64,000 nucleotides of DNA from Ectopseudomonas oleovorans. GTDB lineage: Bacteria; Pseudomonadota; Gammaproteobacteria; Pseudomonadales; Pseudomonadaceae. The stretch is taken from NCBI RefSeq assembly GCF_003052605.1, contig NZ_QASO01000066.1:1-64000 (forward strand). The letters are read 5' to 3'. Below are positions 35,940 to 44,082 of the stretch, piece after piece. A model generated the notes under the pieces. That model was not told the origin of the DNA. It saw only the letters and a list, made by a program, of their open reading frames with translations, and ran no database searches. How positions within the stretch are numbered: position 1 is the stretch's first letter; the number at the start of each line of letters is the position of its first letter. Position numbers and translations under genes: made by a program.

Positions 35940-37281
35940 GGCGTGGCGCTCCCGACAGGTGCAGGGCGATCAGGCCAGCGCTCTGCTGTTCCAGAATCTG
36001 GATCAGGCCCTTGCTGCGACTGGCCAGCAGGCTGTGCAGGAACAGCAGCGGGATGGCCACCACCAGGCCGAGCACGGTGGTCACCAGCGCCTGGGAGATA
36101 CCATCGGCCATCAGCCGCGAGTCGCCGCCACCGCTCTGGGTGATGGCCTGGAAGGTCACGATCATGCCGGTCACAGTGCCCAGCAGGCCGAGCAGCGGTG
36201 CCACGGCGGCCAGCAGCTTGAGCAGGCCCTGGCCTTTTTCCAACGGCGGGGTTTCCTGCAGGATCGCTTCGTCGAGCTTCAGCTCCAGGGTCTCCAGGTC
36301 TGCCAGTTGCGGCTTGGCGCCCAGTACGCCGATCACACGGCCCAGCGGGTTGTCATCACGCGGCACGCTGAGGTTGTGCATCTGCGCCTTGACCAGACGG
36401 CCGACGCGGCTCAGGTAAATCATCCGCCACAGCGCCAGGAGCAGACCAAAGGTTCCCAGCACGGCGATCACCCAACCGACCAGACCACCCTGCTGCAGAC
36501 GGTCCCACAGGGTCGGCTGCTGCTGCAGCTGCGCCAGCAGGCTGCCACGGCTCGGATCGATGGGCAGCGTGGCGAGCGCATCGGTGCTGCTCAGGTAGTC
36601 CTTGACCTGGCCCAGGCCGGACGGCTGACGCGGCGGCGCCAGCAGTTGCCCGGCATCGGCGTCGTAACGCAGGAAGGCATCCTCGCCATACACGGCGAAG
36701 GCACCGACTCGTAGCACCTGCTGCTCCTGGCGCGAACCATCGGCATTCACAACCGGCAGTTGCAGGCGTTCGATACGGCCGCTGGCAGCCAGGTCTTCGA
36801 GCAGCAGCATCCAGTAGCCGTCAAGGTCTTCGGCGGAGGGCAGCGAGCGGCTCTCAGCCAGTGCCTTGAGGCGCTTCAGACGCTCCGGGTACTGGGCGTT
36901 GAGCAGGCTGTCCTGCCATTGCCCGGCAACGTCACCGGCGCTCTGGCGCACCACGCCAAACAGCTCGCCAAGGTGACCGACACGCTGCGCCAGCAGTTTT
37001 TCCTGCTCGGCCAGCTCGGCCTCCTGACGGTCGAATTCGGCCTTGAGGCGCTCGCTTTCGGCTTTCTGGGTATTCAGCGCGGAACGCGCGGCAGCCAGCA
37101 ACTGAGCCTGCTCGCTACGCTTGGCGAGAAATGCCTGTTCGCGCTCCTGCATGGCGCTGACTTCGGCAGCGCGCTCGCTGCGGATGCGCTGCAGCAGTTG
37201 ATCGGGGTTGAGGGTTTCGGCCACGGCGGCCAGTGCCGGCAACAGGCTGAGCGCCAGTACGGCTACAACACGACGACTCAT
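35932..37281 (-). CDS. TtpC-like protein (large MotA/TolQ/ExbB homolog)
   Basis: The 449-residue protein has a signal-like N-terminus (MSRRVVAVLALSLLPALAAVA), a long coiled-coil region at about residues 35-130 (rich in EQAFLAKRSEQAQLLAA, KLLAQ), and a C-terminal ExbB domain with three helices and TQSGGGDSRLMADGISQALVTTVLGLVVAIPLLFLHSLLASR. The same layout is known for TtpC of the Vibrio TonB2 complex, where it is an extra essential component. Start ATG 37281 overlaps the DUF3450 stop by 4 bp. Neighbouring exbB, exbD and tonB support the assignment. Confidence 0.85.
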   Translation of the reverse strand: MSRRVVAVLALSLLPALAAVAETLNPDQLLQRIRSERAAEVSAMQEREQAFLAKRSEQAQLLAAARSALNTQKAESERLKAEFDRQEAELAEQEKLLAQRVGHLGELFGVVRQSAGDVAGQWQDSLLNAQYPERLKRLKALAESRSLPSAEDLDGYWMLLLEDLAASGRIERLQLPVVNADGSRQEQQVLRVGAFAVYGEDAFLRYDADAGQLLAPPRQPSGLGQVKDYLSSTDALATLPIDPSRGSLLAQLQQQPTLWDRLQQGGLVGWVIAVLGTFGLLLALWRMIYLSRVGRLVKAQMHNLSVPRDDNPLGRVIGVLGAKPQLADLETLELKLDEAILQETPPLEKGQGLLKLLAAVAPLLGLLGTVTGMIVTFQAITQSGGGDSRLMADGISQALVTTVLGLVVAIPLLFLHSLLASRSKGLIQILEQQSAGLIALHLSGAPRRD

Positions 37282-38051
37282 TGTGCGGCCTCCTCGGCCA
37301 GGGTCTTGATCGGCAGGGACAGCACGGCAGGCGCCTGTTGCTGACGGGCGATGGCGATGGCCTGGGTCAACGGACGACGTGCGCTGCCGTCGAGCACTTC
37401 CCAGGCCTTGGTCTGCGGGTTCCACCAGCCGCTCTCGTGGGCATCGAGGGTCTGGTAATAGAGCATGCTGCGGCCCAGGCGCAGGAATTCGACGCTGCGC
37501 GAGCCAGCGTCGCCCTGGTTCAGTTCACCCCGCCAAGCTTCCAGAGTACGGCCATAGTCGCTCTCGATCTGATAGGCCTCGAGGATGCGGCGATATTTGT
37601 CGGCCAGGCTGACATCGGCGCGCGGCAGCAGATCCTGCAGCTGAGCCAGACGGTCTTCACGCTCCTCGGGCAGGAAGGGTAGATCGGCGGCGATGAACTC
37701 ACCCAGCACTTCGACCATCTTGACCATCTGCGGACTTACCGCTTCCTGGGTACGTTCGATGCCATCGAGCTGCTTCTGATAACTGGCCAGCTCCTGACGC
37801 TGGGCTTCGACCAGGTCACGAAGCTGACTGTTATAACCTTTCAAAGCCTCAGCCTGCTGCAGGGCATTGCGGTACTCGGTGAGCATCTCGCGGCTGGCGT
37901 CATCCAGTTGCTCGATACGACCCTGCGAGGCTTTTGCCTCGGCAGCCAGGCGCTGGCTTTCATCCAGCGCGGCATCCAGCGGCGCAGCAGCCAACGAGCC
38001 GCTGGCCAACATCAGGGCCACAGCCAGGGAACGGAGGGGGAAGCGATTCAT
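37278..38051 (-). CDS. DUF3450 periplasmic coiled-coil protein
   Basis: The 257-residue protein starts at ATG 38051 with a signal peptide ending GSLAAA. Residues ~28-110 form a heptad-rich coiled coil (LDESQRLAAEAKASQGRIEQL, LVEAQRQELASYQKQLDGIE), and the rest is the DUF3450 C-terminal domain (SRSVEFLRLGRSMLYYQTLDAHESGWW). DUF3450 genes are regularly first in clusters with TtpC, ExbB, ExbD, TonB and TPR proteins, as here. The role is probably structural or substrate-related in the TonB complex. A weak Fur-box-like dyad lies ~40 bp upstream. Confidence 0.8.
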   Translation of the reverse strand: MNRFPLRSLAVALMLASGSLAAAPLDAALDESQRLAAEAKASQGRIEQLDDASREMLTEYRNALQQAEALKGYNSQLRDLVEAQRQELASYQKQLDGIERTQEAVSPQMVKMVEVLGEFIAADLPFLPEEREDRLAQLQDLLPRADVSLADKYRRILEAYQIESDYGRTLEAWRGELNQGDAGSRSVEFLRLGRSMLYYQTLDAHESGWWNPQTKAWEVLDGSARRPLTQAIAIARQQQAPAVLSLPIKTLAEEAAQ

Positions 38052-38089
38052 GCGCAGAGGATCCTCGACAGACGGGCTTGCTTCAAAAA

Positions 38090-38108
38090 GAGAAACATTA
38101 TCATCTAG
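38090..38108 (-). promoter_or_regulatory. Possible Fur box upstream of TonB2-type cluster
   Basis: On the minus strand CTAGATGATAATGTTTCTC keeps the central ATGATAAT of the Fur consensus and matches roughly 12 of 19 positions. Location ~40 bp before the DUF3450 start suits an operator, and TonB systems are commonly iron-regulated. The match is partial, so iron control is only suggested. Confidence 0.35.
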
Positions 38109-38244
38109 AGATGCATTTGAGGCAATGGACAAAACACCGCAGCAGAGCCCATCGATCTATTGAGCCAGGTCAAAAAGTGAATTGTTGCTTGGCTTAGCAT
38201 TGATTTCAGCCAAGACACACAACCGACTCGAACTGGAGCTCGCT

Positions 38245-38907
38245 ATGTACAAGTCACTGTTCACTGCCTCACTGCTGGCCCTGGCCATCGCTTCCCCCAT
38301 CGCCCAGGCTCACCAGGCTGGCGATATCATCGTCCGTGCCGGCGCGATCACCGTCGATCCGCACGAAGACAGCTCAAACGTCAAGATCGGCGGCGTGAAG
38401 GCTGCAGGTACCGCAGCGACGCTCGACAGCGATACCCAGCTGGGTCTGAACTTCGCCTACATGCTTACCGACCAGCTCGGTGTCGAACTGCTGGCTGCCA
38501 CTCCTTTCAGCCATGACATCGGCACCAAAGGCCTCGGCGGTCTGAAACTGGGTTCGGTCAAGCACCTGCCGCCGACCCTGAGCCTGGTTTACTACCCGCT
38601 CGACAGCAAATCGGCCTTTCAGCCTTATGTCGGTGCGGGCATCAACTACACCTGGTTCTTCGACGACAAGCTCAGCAACGAAGCCGAAGGGGCAGGCTTC
38701 CGTGGCCTGGACCTGAAAGATTCCTGGGGCTTGGCCGCACAGATCGGCGCAGACTACATGCTGACCGACAACCTGATGATCAACGCTCAGGTGCGTTACA
38801 TCGATATCGAGACCACCGGCACCACCTATCTGAACGGTGACAAGGTCAAGGTCGATGTGGATGTCGACCCCTTCGTCTACATGGTCGGCCTGGGCTATAA
38901 GTTCTGA
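38245..38907 (+). CDS. oprG: OmpW-family outer-membrane protein OprG
   Basis: The 220-residue protein has a signal peptide (MYKSLFTASLLALAIASPIAQA) and the OmpW barrel pattern: HQAGDIIVRAGAITVDPHEDSS, LGLNFAYMLTDQLGVELLAATPFSHDI, SLVYYPLDSKSAFQPYVGAGINYTWFF, and the terminal strand YMVGLGYKF. OmpW/OprG is an eight-stranded barrel with a lateral hydrophobic gate for small apolar molecules. TTGATTTCAGCCAA upstream resembles half of an Anr/FNR site; oprG is oxygen- and iron-responsive in P. aeruginosa. ATG 38245 gives the clean signal peptide. Confidence 0.92.
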   Translation: MYKSLFTASLLALAIASPIAQAHQAGDIIVRAGAITVDPHEDSSNVKIGGVKAAGTAATLDSDTQLGLNFAYMLTDQLGVELLAATPFSHDIGTKGLGGLKLGSVKHLPPTLSLVYYPLDSKSAFQPYVGAGINYTWFFDDKLSNEAEGAGFRGLDLKDSWGLAAQIGADYMLTDNLMINAQVRYIDIETTGTTYLNGDKVKVDVDVDPFVYMVGLGYKF

Positions 38908-38921
38908 CAGCCCTCGCAGAA

Positions 38922-39107
38922 CGAAAAAGCCGGCGAAAGCCCAATGCCGATCAGATAAGCTTGCCAAAGCGGTCTTTCGTAGGAGCCCCGCCCCGGGGCG
39001 AAGCTTTTCAATCGCGTATCGCCCTGGTTCGCGGCGGGGCGCCGCTCCTACCCATTGGCAGCGTCGACGCTTAACTGACAGGCATTAGGCGAATGCCGGC
39101 TTTTTCA
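38922..39107. terminator. Terminator stem split by a REP pair
   Basis: GAAAAAGCCGGC (38922-38933) and GCCGGCTTTTTC (39096-39107) are exact inverted copies, and the adjoining CCCAATGCC/GGCATTAGG also pair. Together they form one long hairpin with A and T tracts. Between them sit about 160 bp including a REP pair. The present 3' part can still make a shorter GGCATT-AATGCC stem before the T run. It lies between oprG and a convergent gene. Confidence 0.55.
38979..39051. repeat. REP pair (class 1 arm facing class 2 arm)
   Basis: The left arm (38979-39001, GTAGGAGCCCCGCCCCGGGG) is class 1 with one base changed from the 33021 unit. The right arm (39029-39051) is the exact reverse complement of the class 2 arm at 9541-9563. 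It is the 9541 pair in opposite orientation. Confidence 0.8.
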
Positions 39108-39117
39108 TGGGCTCGAT

Positions 39118-40038
39118 TCACAGCCCGAGCAGCTGACGCAACCCTTCACGCAGCGACGTCTGCTGCGGCATGCGGTAATGAGCTTGCAACCGCGCATTGT
39201 CGGCACGTGAATGACGGATATCGCCAGCTCGCGCCGGTAAGTGCGTCACCTGCGGCAGGCCGCCGCAAAGCGCACCGATTTCCGCCAGCAACTGGTTGAG
39301 GCTGACCGCCTGGTTCCAGCCAACATTCACCGCAGGCTCGACGAACTCACCCAGCAAGCCCTGCATCAACAGCACGACCAGATCACCGACATAAAAGAAA
39401 TCGCGAGTCTGCTCACCATCACCGAAGACGCTGATCGGCAGCCCCTGCTGCGCGCGCTGGGTGAAGATGCTGATCACCCCGGAGTACGGCGATGATGGAT
39501 CCTGGCGCGGCCCGAAGATATTGAAGAAACGAAACACCGCCGGCTCCAGAGCATGCTGGCGGCGGTAGAAATCCAGGTAGTGCTCGCCGGCCAGCTTGTC
39601 GGCCGCATAGGGCGTCAGCGGCGCCTTGGCGGTCGCTTCGTCGATGGCCACGCCCTCGCCGTTATTGCCATAGATGGCCGCGCTGGAGGCATAGACCACG
39701 CGTCGCACGCCATGCTGGCGCATGGCCTCGCAGACATTCAGGGTGCCGATGAAATTGCTCTGGTGCGTGGACACCGGATCATCCACCGAAGCCTGCACCG
39801 ACGCTACCGCTGCCAGATGCGCCACACCTGCGCAACCAGCGACCGCCTGCGCGACCACCTCGGCATCGGCGACGTCGCCCTCTATGAAGCGCAAACGCGG
39901 GTTGTCCAGCGGCAGGTTGCTGCGCTTGCCCATGGACAGATTGTCCAGCACGCGCACTCCGTGCCCAGCGGCCAGCAAGGCGTCGACCAGGTTTGAACCG
40001 ATAAAGCCCGCACCACCCGTTACGAGAAATTCAGCCAT
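39118..40038 (-). CDS. NAD-dependent epimerase/dehydratase (UDP-glucose 4-epimerase-like)
   Basis: The 306-residue extended SDR has the Rossmann motif FLVTGGAGFIGSNLV near residue 4, HLAAVASVQASVDDP near 72, and the active-site S...YAADK (near 117 and 141). FNIFGPRQDPSSPYSGVIS and DFFYVGDLV are typical of nucleotide-sugar epimerases or dehydratases. The product is probably UDP- or dTDP-sugar epimerase/dehydratase; the sugar is unresolved. Its start at 40038 overlaps the stop of the RmlD-like gene by 8 bp, so both are translated together. Confidence 0.85.
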   Translation of the reverse strand: MAEFLVTGGAGFIGSNLVDALLAAGHGVRVLDNLSMGKRSNLPLDNPRLRFIEGDVADAEVVAQAVAGCAGVAHLAAVASVQASVDDPVSTHQSNFIGTLNVCEAMRQHGVRRVVYASSAAIYGNNGEGVAIDEATAKAPLTPYAADKLAGEHYLDFYRRQHALEPAVFRFFNIFGPRQDPSSPYSGVISIFTQRAQQGLPISVFGDGEQTRDFFYVGDLVVLLMQGLLGEFVEPAVNVGWNQAVSLNQLLAEIGALCGGLPQVTHLPARAGDIRHSRADNARLQAHYRMPQQTSLREGLRQLLGL

Positions 40039-40915
40039 GGCGATAGTAACGATCCAGTAAGCTCGGCAGAGCAGAGCGCCAAGCGCGCGGCTTGATGCCG
40101 AAGGTGTGAAGAATCTTCTTGCAGGCCAGCACGGCGTGCTGCGGTTCATCGACTGCATCCGGACGAGCGGCGTGCGCTTGCGGCGCGATATCCTCGACCA
40201 GATTGCTGCGATAGTGACGCGCCTCACTCAGTACCGCCTGCCCCAGGCTCAGCGACGTACTCGCTTCATGGCCTCCGTAATGATAGGTGCCCCACAGGGG
40301 CGACTCGCAATCGAGCTGCTTGAGCACGGCCAGAATCACCCGCGCCGCATCGTCCACCGGGGTGGGATTACCGCGCCGGTCATCGGCGAGATACAGCACC
40401 TCGTCACGCTCGGCGCGCGCCAGAAAACGCCCCAGGCGTCCTTCACGGCTGTCATCGAGCAACCAGCCGAAGCGCAGCAGCACATGCCGCGGACAGATCG
40501 CTCGCACGCTCTGCTCCAGACGCCATAACGCCTGGCCACGCAGCCCGAGGGGGATCGGCTCTTCCTTTTCACTGTAAGCAGTAACCCGCGAACCATCGAA
40601 GACCCGATAGCTGGACGGCTGCAGTAACACGATGGAATGGTGCTGGCACAGCTCTGCCAGACGCTCCACCGCGCGCTCCTGCGTATGCAGGCGCGACTCG
40701 ACCACCGACTCGGCCTGGAACCAGTCGAAGTAGTAGGCCAGGTTGATCAGTGCATCCGGGCGGGTCTCGTCGAGCAGCTCGGTCAGACTGGCGGCGTCCC
40801 AACCGTCTTCCGGCGGGCGTGGCGCGAGGAAGCCGATATCTTCCTCGGCGCCAAGACGGATCAGCGCTTGCCCCAGGGCGCTACCGCCGCCCAGCAGCAT
40901 CAGGCGCATTCGCAT
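40031..40915 (-). CDS. RmlD-like SDR-family oxidoreductase
   Basis: The 294-residue protein has an N-terminal Rossmann-like segment (LMLLGGGSALGQALIRLG) and the layout of dTDP-4-dehydrorhamnose reductase-type proteins (DALINLAYYFDWFQAESV, VLLQPSSYRVFDGSRV). The usual YxxxK triad is not evident in its normal place, so catalytic activity is uncertain. It is coupled to the epimerase gene by overlap. This pair downstream of oprG is also found in P. aeruginosa. A role in cell-surface sugar synthesis is inferred. Confidence 0.72.
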   Translation of the reverse strand: MRMRLMLLGGGSALGQALIRLGAEEDIGFLAPRPPEDGWDAASLTELLDETRPDALINLAYYFDWFQAESVVESRLHTQERAVERLAELCQHHSIVLLQPSSYRVFDGSRVTAYSEKEEPIPLGLRGQALWRLEQSVRAICPRHVLLRFGWLLDDSREGRLGRFLARAERDEVLYLADDRRGNPTPVDDAARVILAVLKQLDCESPLWGTYHYGGHEASTSLSLGQAVLSEARHYRSNLVEDIAPQAHAARPDAVDEPQHAVLACKKILHTFGIKPRAWRSALPSLLDRYYRHG

Positions 40916-41000
40916 GGTGGCTCGGGTGACTCCAGAATTGTTCTGCCAGCCGGTGTGGCGGCGATGATGGCCGATATTCTGCTGGTTTTACCCGGTGTCG

Positions 41001-41414
41001 TCACCCTGCAATCACGCGCTGCAGTGGATCGGTAGCAGGTTCGCCGGCCTGATCGAAGGCTTGCTGCGCCCGGGCGATCTCGGCGACATTGCGCTCCACC
41101 CAGTGGTCGATGGCGCGAATCGGCTCGCTGAGCGAATGCCCCAGCGGCGTCAACGAGTACTCCACGCGCGGTGGCACCTCGGCGTAGGCCTGGCGTGCGA
41201 CTAGACCAAAGCGCTCCAGGCGGCGAATCGTCTGAATCAGCATCTTCTCCGAGATGCCCTCGACACGCCGACGCAACTCGGCGGTACGCAAGGTGCCGCC
41301 ATGCGCCAGCGCGTGGATCAGCAGCAGCGACCACTTGTCAGCGATCACTGCGAGCACATGGCGCGCTGGGCAAACGCCACTGAATACATTGCCGAGGCGG
41401 ACGTCATCGGGCAT
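41001..41414 (-). CDS. HxlR-family transcriptional regulator
   Basis: The 137-residue protein has the HxlR layout: an early Cys (VCPARHVLAVIADKWSLLLIHAL), the winged helix-turn-helix (TAELRRRVEGISEKMLIQTIRRLERFGLV), and the wing VEYSLTPLGHSL. The Cys near residue 15 is a typical redox/electrophile-sensing position in some members. It is divergent from a glutathione S-transferase gene and probably represses it, responding to an electrophile or oxidant. This is inference from arrangement. Confidence 0.88.
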   Translation of the reverse strand: MPDDVRLGNVFSGVCPARHVLAVIADKWSLLLIHALAHGGTLRTAELRRRVEGISEKMLIQTIRRLERFGLVARQAYAEVPPRVEYSLTPLGHSLSEPIRAIDHWVERNVAEIARAQQAFDQAGEPATDPLQRVIAG

Positions 41415-41428
41415 CGCAGTGACTCCAA

Positions 41429-41448
41429 TACTTACCAGTAGGTGGGTA
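41429..41448. promoter_or_regulatory. Possible HxlR operator
   Basis: TACTTACC-AGTA-GGTGGGTA is an imperfect dyad (six of eight positions) in the 105-bp gap between the divergent hxlR and gst genes. Many HxlR regulators bind GTAC-containing inverted repeats next to their own gene, and GTAC sits at its right edge. Confidence 0.5.
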
Positions 41449-41519
41449 CTTGCTCAAAAGAAAGCAAAGAGTAAGCTCTTTCGCGCCCACCCTCCACCCA
41501 TGAACACAAGGAATCTCGC

Positions 41520-42125
41520 ATGAAGCTTTACTACAAAGCCGGCGCCTGCTCACTCTCGCCACACATCGCCCTGCGCGAAGCCGGTATCGAATTCGAGATG
41601 GAAGCGGTTGACCTTCAAACCAAGCGCACCGAGTCGGGCGCCGATTTCACCCAGATCAACGCCAAGGGTTATATCCCCGCCCTGGTACTGGACAACGGCA
41701 AGGTACTGACCGAAGGAGCGGCTATCGCGCAGTACATCGCCGACCTCAAGCCTGAAAGCGGCCTGGCGCCAGCCAATGGCAGCGAAGCGCGCTACCAGTT
41801 GCAGAGCTGGCTGAGCTTCATCTCCACAGAACTGCACAAACCGATGGGCAGCCTGTTCAATCCGACCCAGAGCGAAGACTGGAAAGCCGCAGCAAAGACG
41901 CTGCTGAGCAAGCGTCTGAACTGGCTCGTGATGGAGATGGGGGAGCGCGAATACCTGCTGGGTGAGCATTTCACCGTAGCCGATGGCTATCTGTTCACCG
42001 TACTGGGTTGGGCCGCTCCGGTCGGATTCTCACTCGAGCCGTGGCCAAGCTTGCAGGCTTACCGTGCGCGCATCGCTGCACGCCCGAAAGTGGTCGAGGC
42101 GCTCAAGGCAGAAGGCCTGATCTGA
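41520..42125 (+). CDS. gstA: Glutathione S-transferase (beta class, GstA-like)
   Basis: The 201-residue protein has an N-terminal thioredoxin-like domain beginning MKLYYKAGACSLSPHIALREAG, where Cys10 and Ser are the beta-class active-site residues, with GYIPALVL and EGAAIAQYIADL. The helical C-terminal domain has FTVADGYLFTVL. It conjugates glutathione to electrophiles in the cytoplasm. The divergent HxlR gene probably regulates it. A strong terminator follows 10 bp after the stop. Confidence 0.92.
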   Translation: MKLYYKAGACSLSPHIALREAGIEFEMEAVDLQTKRTESGADFTQINAKGYIPALVLDNGKVLTEGAAIAQYIADLKPESGLAPANGSEARYQLQSWLSFISTELHKPMGSLFNPTQSEDWKAAAKTLLSKRLNWLVMEMGEREYLLGEHFTVADGYLFTVLGWAAPVGFSLEPWPSLQAYRARIAARPKVVEALKAEGLI

Positions 42126-42135
42126 GGCCTTAAAG

Positions 42136-42164
42136 AAAAACCCCGAGGTTAGCCTCGGGGTTTT
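42136..42164. terminator. Bidirectional Rho-independent terminator
   Basis: AAAAACCCCGAGG-TTAG-CCTCGGGGTTTT forms an 8-bp GC stem flanked by A and T tracts, between convergent gstA and ssb. Confidence 0.93.
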
Positions 42165-42186
42165 CGTATCAGCTCGGTATCACACG

Positions 42187-42678
42187 TCAGAACGGGATAT
42201 CGTCATCAAAGCTGTCGTAGTCAGGCGCTGGCTGGGCCTGCTGCGGAGCAGGACGCTCCTGGCGCGGGGCCTGCTGCGGCTCGCGCTGCGGGGCCGGACG
42301 CGATTGACGCGGAGCGCCGCCTTCATCACCGCTCGGACGACCGCCCAGCAGCTGCATGGTGCCCTGCATGTCGACGATGATCTCGGTGGTGTAGCGCTTG
42401 ATGCCGTCCTTTTCCCACTCGCGGGTCTGCAGCTTGCCTTCGATGTACACCTGCGAACCCTTGCGCAGGTACTCGCCGGCGATCTCGGCGACCTTGCCGA
42501 ACAGGGCGACGCGGTGCCATTCGGTCTTCTCGACCTTCTGCCCGGTCTGCTTGTCGGTCCACTGCTCGCTGGTGGCCAGGCTCAGGTTGGTGACCGCGTT
42601 GCCGCTGGGCAGGTAGCGTGTTTCCGGGTCCTGGCCGCAGGTACCGACCAGAATGACTTTGTTAACCCCACGGGCCAT
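42187..42678 (-). CDS. ssb: Single-stranded DNA-binding protein
   Basis: The 163-residue protein has an OB-fold ([66 protein letters not shown]), a Gln/Pro/Arg-rich linker at ~115-150, and the acidic C-terminal tip DSFDDDIPF that recruits replication and repair proteins. Size and tail match SSB. It lies 9 bp downstream of the MFS gene; the ssb-MFS-uvrA order is conserved in Pseudomonas. Confidence 0.97.
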   Translation of the reverse strand: MARGVNKVILVGTCGQDPETRYLPSGNAVTNLSLATSEQWTDKQTGQKVEKTEWHRVALFGKVAEIAGEYLRKGSQVYIEGKLQTREWEKDGIKRYTTEIIVDMQGTMQLLGGRPSGDEGGAPRQSRPAPQREPQQAPRQERPAPQQAQPAPDYDSFDDDIPF

Positions 42679-42687
42679 AACGTTCTC

Positions 42688-44082
42688 CTAGACTCGGCAC
42701 GCCGCTGGTGCCGATATGATCAGGCTTTCCAGCGTCGCGCGATCCACTTGTTGGGTATCGACTTTGATATAGATGGCCGCTTCGTCGACCACCACCACGG
42801 CGTCCGCCACTCCCGGCGTTGCCTTGAGGCGTTCGACCAGTCCGACATCGGCCAGTGCCGCGGCATCGAGCGGCAGGCGCAAACTGGTCACGTACGGCGG
42901 TTCGCGCATAGTAACAGCAATAGCCAGCCAAATTGCACAGAGCGCGGCGCAGCCGATGAACACACCGCCCAGGCCAACGTGCTGGTAAAGCCAGCCGCCG
43001 AGAATGCCGCCCAGGGCTGCGCCGAGGAACTGGCTGGTGGAATAGACGCCCATCGCAGTGCCCTTGCCGCCTGCCGGCGCCACCTTGCTGACCAGCGACG
43101 GCAGCGAGGCTTCGAGCAGATTGAAGGCGGTGAAGAACACCACGATACCCACTACCAGCGCCCGCAGGCTGCTGCCGAAGAAGGCGAAGAAGAGCTCGCA
43201 GGCCAGCAACACGCTGACGGCACCGAGCAGCACGCGCTTCATCTGGCGTTTTTTCTCGCCATAGATGATGAACGGCACCATGCCGAAGAAACCGATCAAC
43301 AGCGCGGTGAGATACACCCACCAGTGCTCTTCCTTGACCAACCCGCCCTGCTCCACCAGCGCCAGCGGCAAGGCGACGAAACTGGCCATGAGCACCGCAT
43401 GCAGGGCCAGGATGGCGAAGTCCAGACGCAGCAGGTCGCCATGTTTGAGGGTCGGCCACAGCGCCTGTGCCGCCACGCCGGATTCGCGATGCTGCAGCGG
43501 GCCGGCGTCTTTCGGCACGATGCCGGCGACGATCAGGATGCCAAGCAACGCCATCGCCGCCGTCGCCCAGAACAGCCCGGACAGGCCAAACGCACGAGTC
43601 AGCAGCGGGCCGACCACCATGGCTACGGCGAACGACAGACCGATGCTCATGCCAATCATGGCCATGGCCTTGGTGCGATGCTGTTCGCGAGTCAGATCCG
43701 ACAACAACGCCATCACCGCCGCAGAGATCGCTCCAGCCCCCTGCAGCACACGCCCGGCGATCACGCCCCAGATCGAATCGGCATTGGCCGCCAGCACGCT
43801 GCCTGCAGCAAAAATCAGCAAGCCAGCGTAGATCACCGGGCGTCGGCCGATACGGTCACTGAGCATGCCGAAGGGTATTTGCAGCACAGCCTGGGTCAAA
43901 CCATAGGCACCGATGGCCAGGCCGATCAGCGCCGGTGTGCTGCCCGCCAGATCCATGCCGTAGGTCGCCAACACCGGCAGCACCATGAACATACCCAGCA
44001 TACGAAACGCGAACACCATAGCCAGGCCGCCGGCCGCGCGGGTCTCGCTACTACTCATGCGCTCGCTGTGCGGATCGTGCAT
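42688..44082 (-). CDS. MFS transporter with C-terminal YAM-like domain (YajR-type)
   Basis: The 464-residue protein has 12 predicted membrane helices. GLAIGAYGLTQAVLQIPFGMLSDRIGRRP near residue 52 holds the MFS A-motif, and a second LGPLL/GRAL-type Gly-rich helix follows. After the last helix (about residue 395) is a soluble ~65-residue tail (TSLRLPLDAAALADVGLVERLKATPGVADAVVVVDEAAIYIK) shaped like the ferredoxin-fold YAM domain of E. coli YajR. The start is ATG 44082. The substrate is unknown. uvrA is divergent upstream. Confidence 0.85.
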   Translation of the reverse strand: MHDPHSERMSSSETRAAGGLAMVFAFRMLGMFMVLPVLATYGMDLAGSTPALIGLAIGAYGLTQAVLQIPFGMLSDRIGRRPVIYAGLLIFAAGSVLAANADSIWGVIAGRVLQGAGAISAAVMALLSDLTREQHRTKAMAMIGMSIGLSFAVAMVVGPLLTRAFGLSGLFWATAAMALLGILIVAGIVPKDAGPLQHRESGVAAQALWPTLKHGDLLRLDFAILALHAVLMASFVALPLALVEQGGLVKEEHWWVYLTALLIGFFGMVPFIIYGEKKRQMKRVLLGAVSVLLACELFFAFFGSSLRALVVGIVVFFTAFNLLEASLPSLVSKVAPAGGKGTAMGVYSTSQFLGAALGGILGGWLYQHVGLGGVFIGCAALCAIWLAIAVTMREPPYVTSLRLPLDAAALADVGLVERLKATPGVADAVVVVDEAAIYIKVDTQQVDRATLESLIISAPAACRV

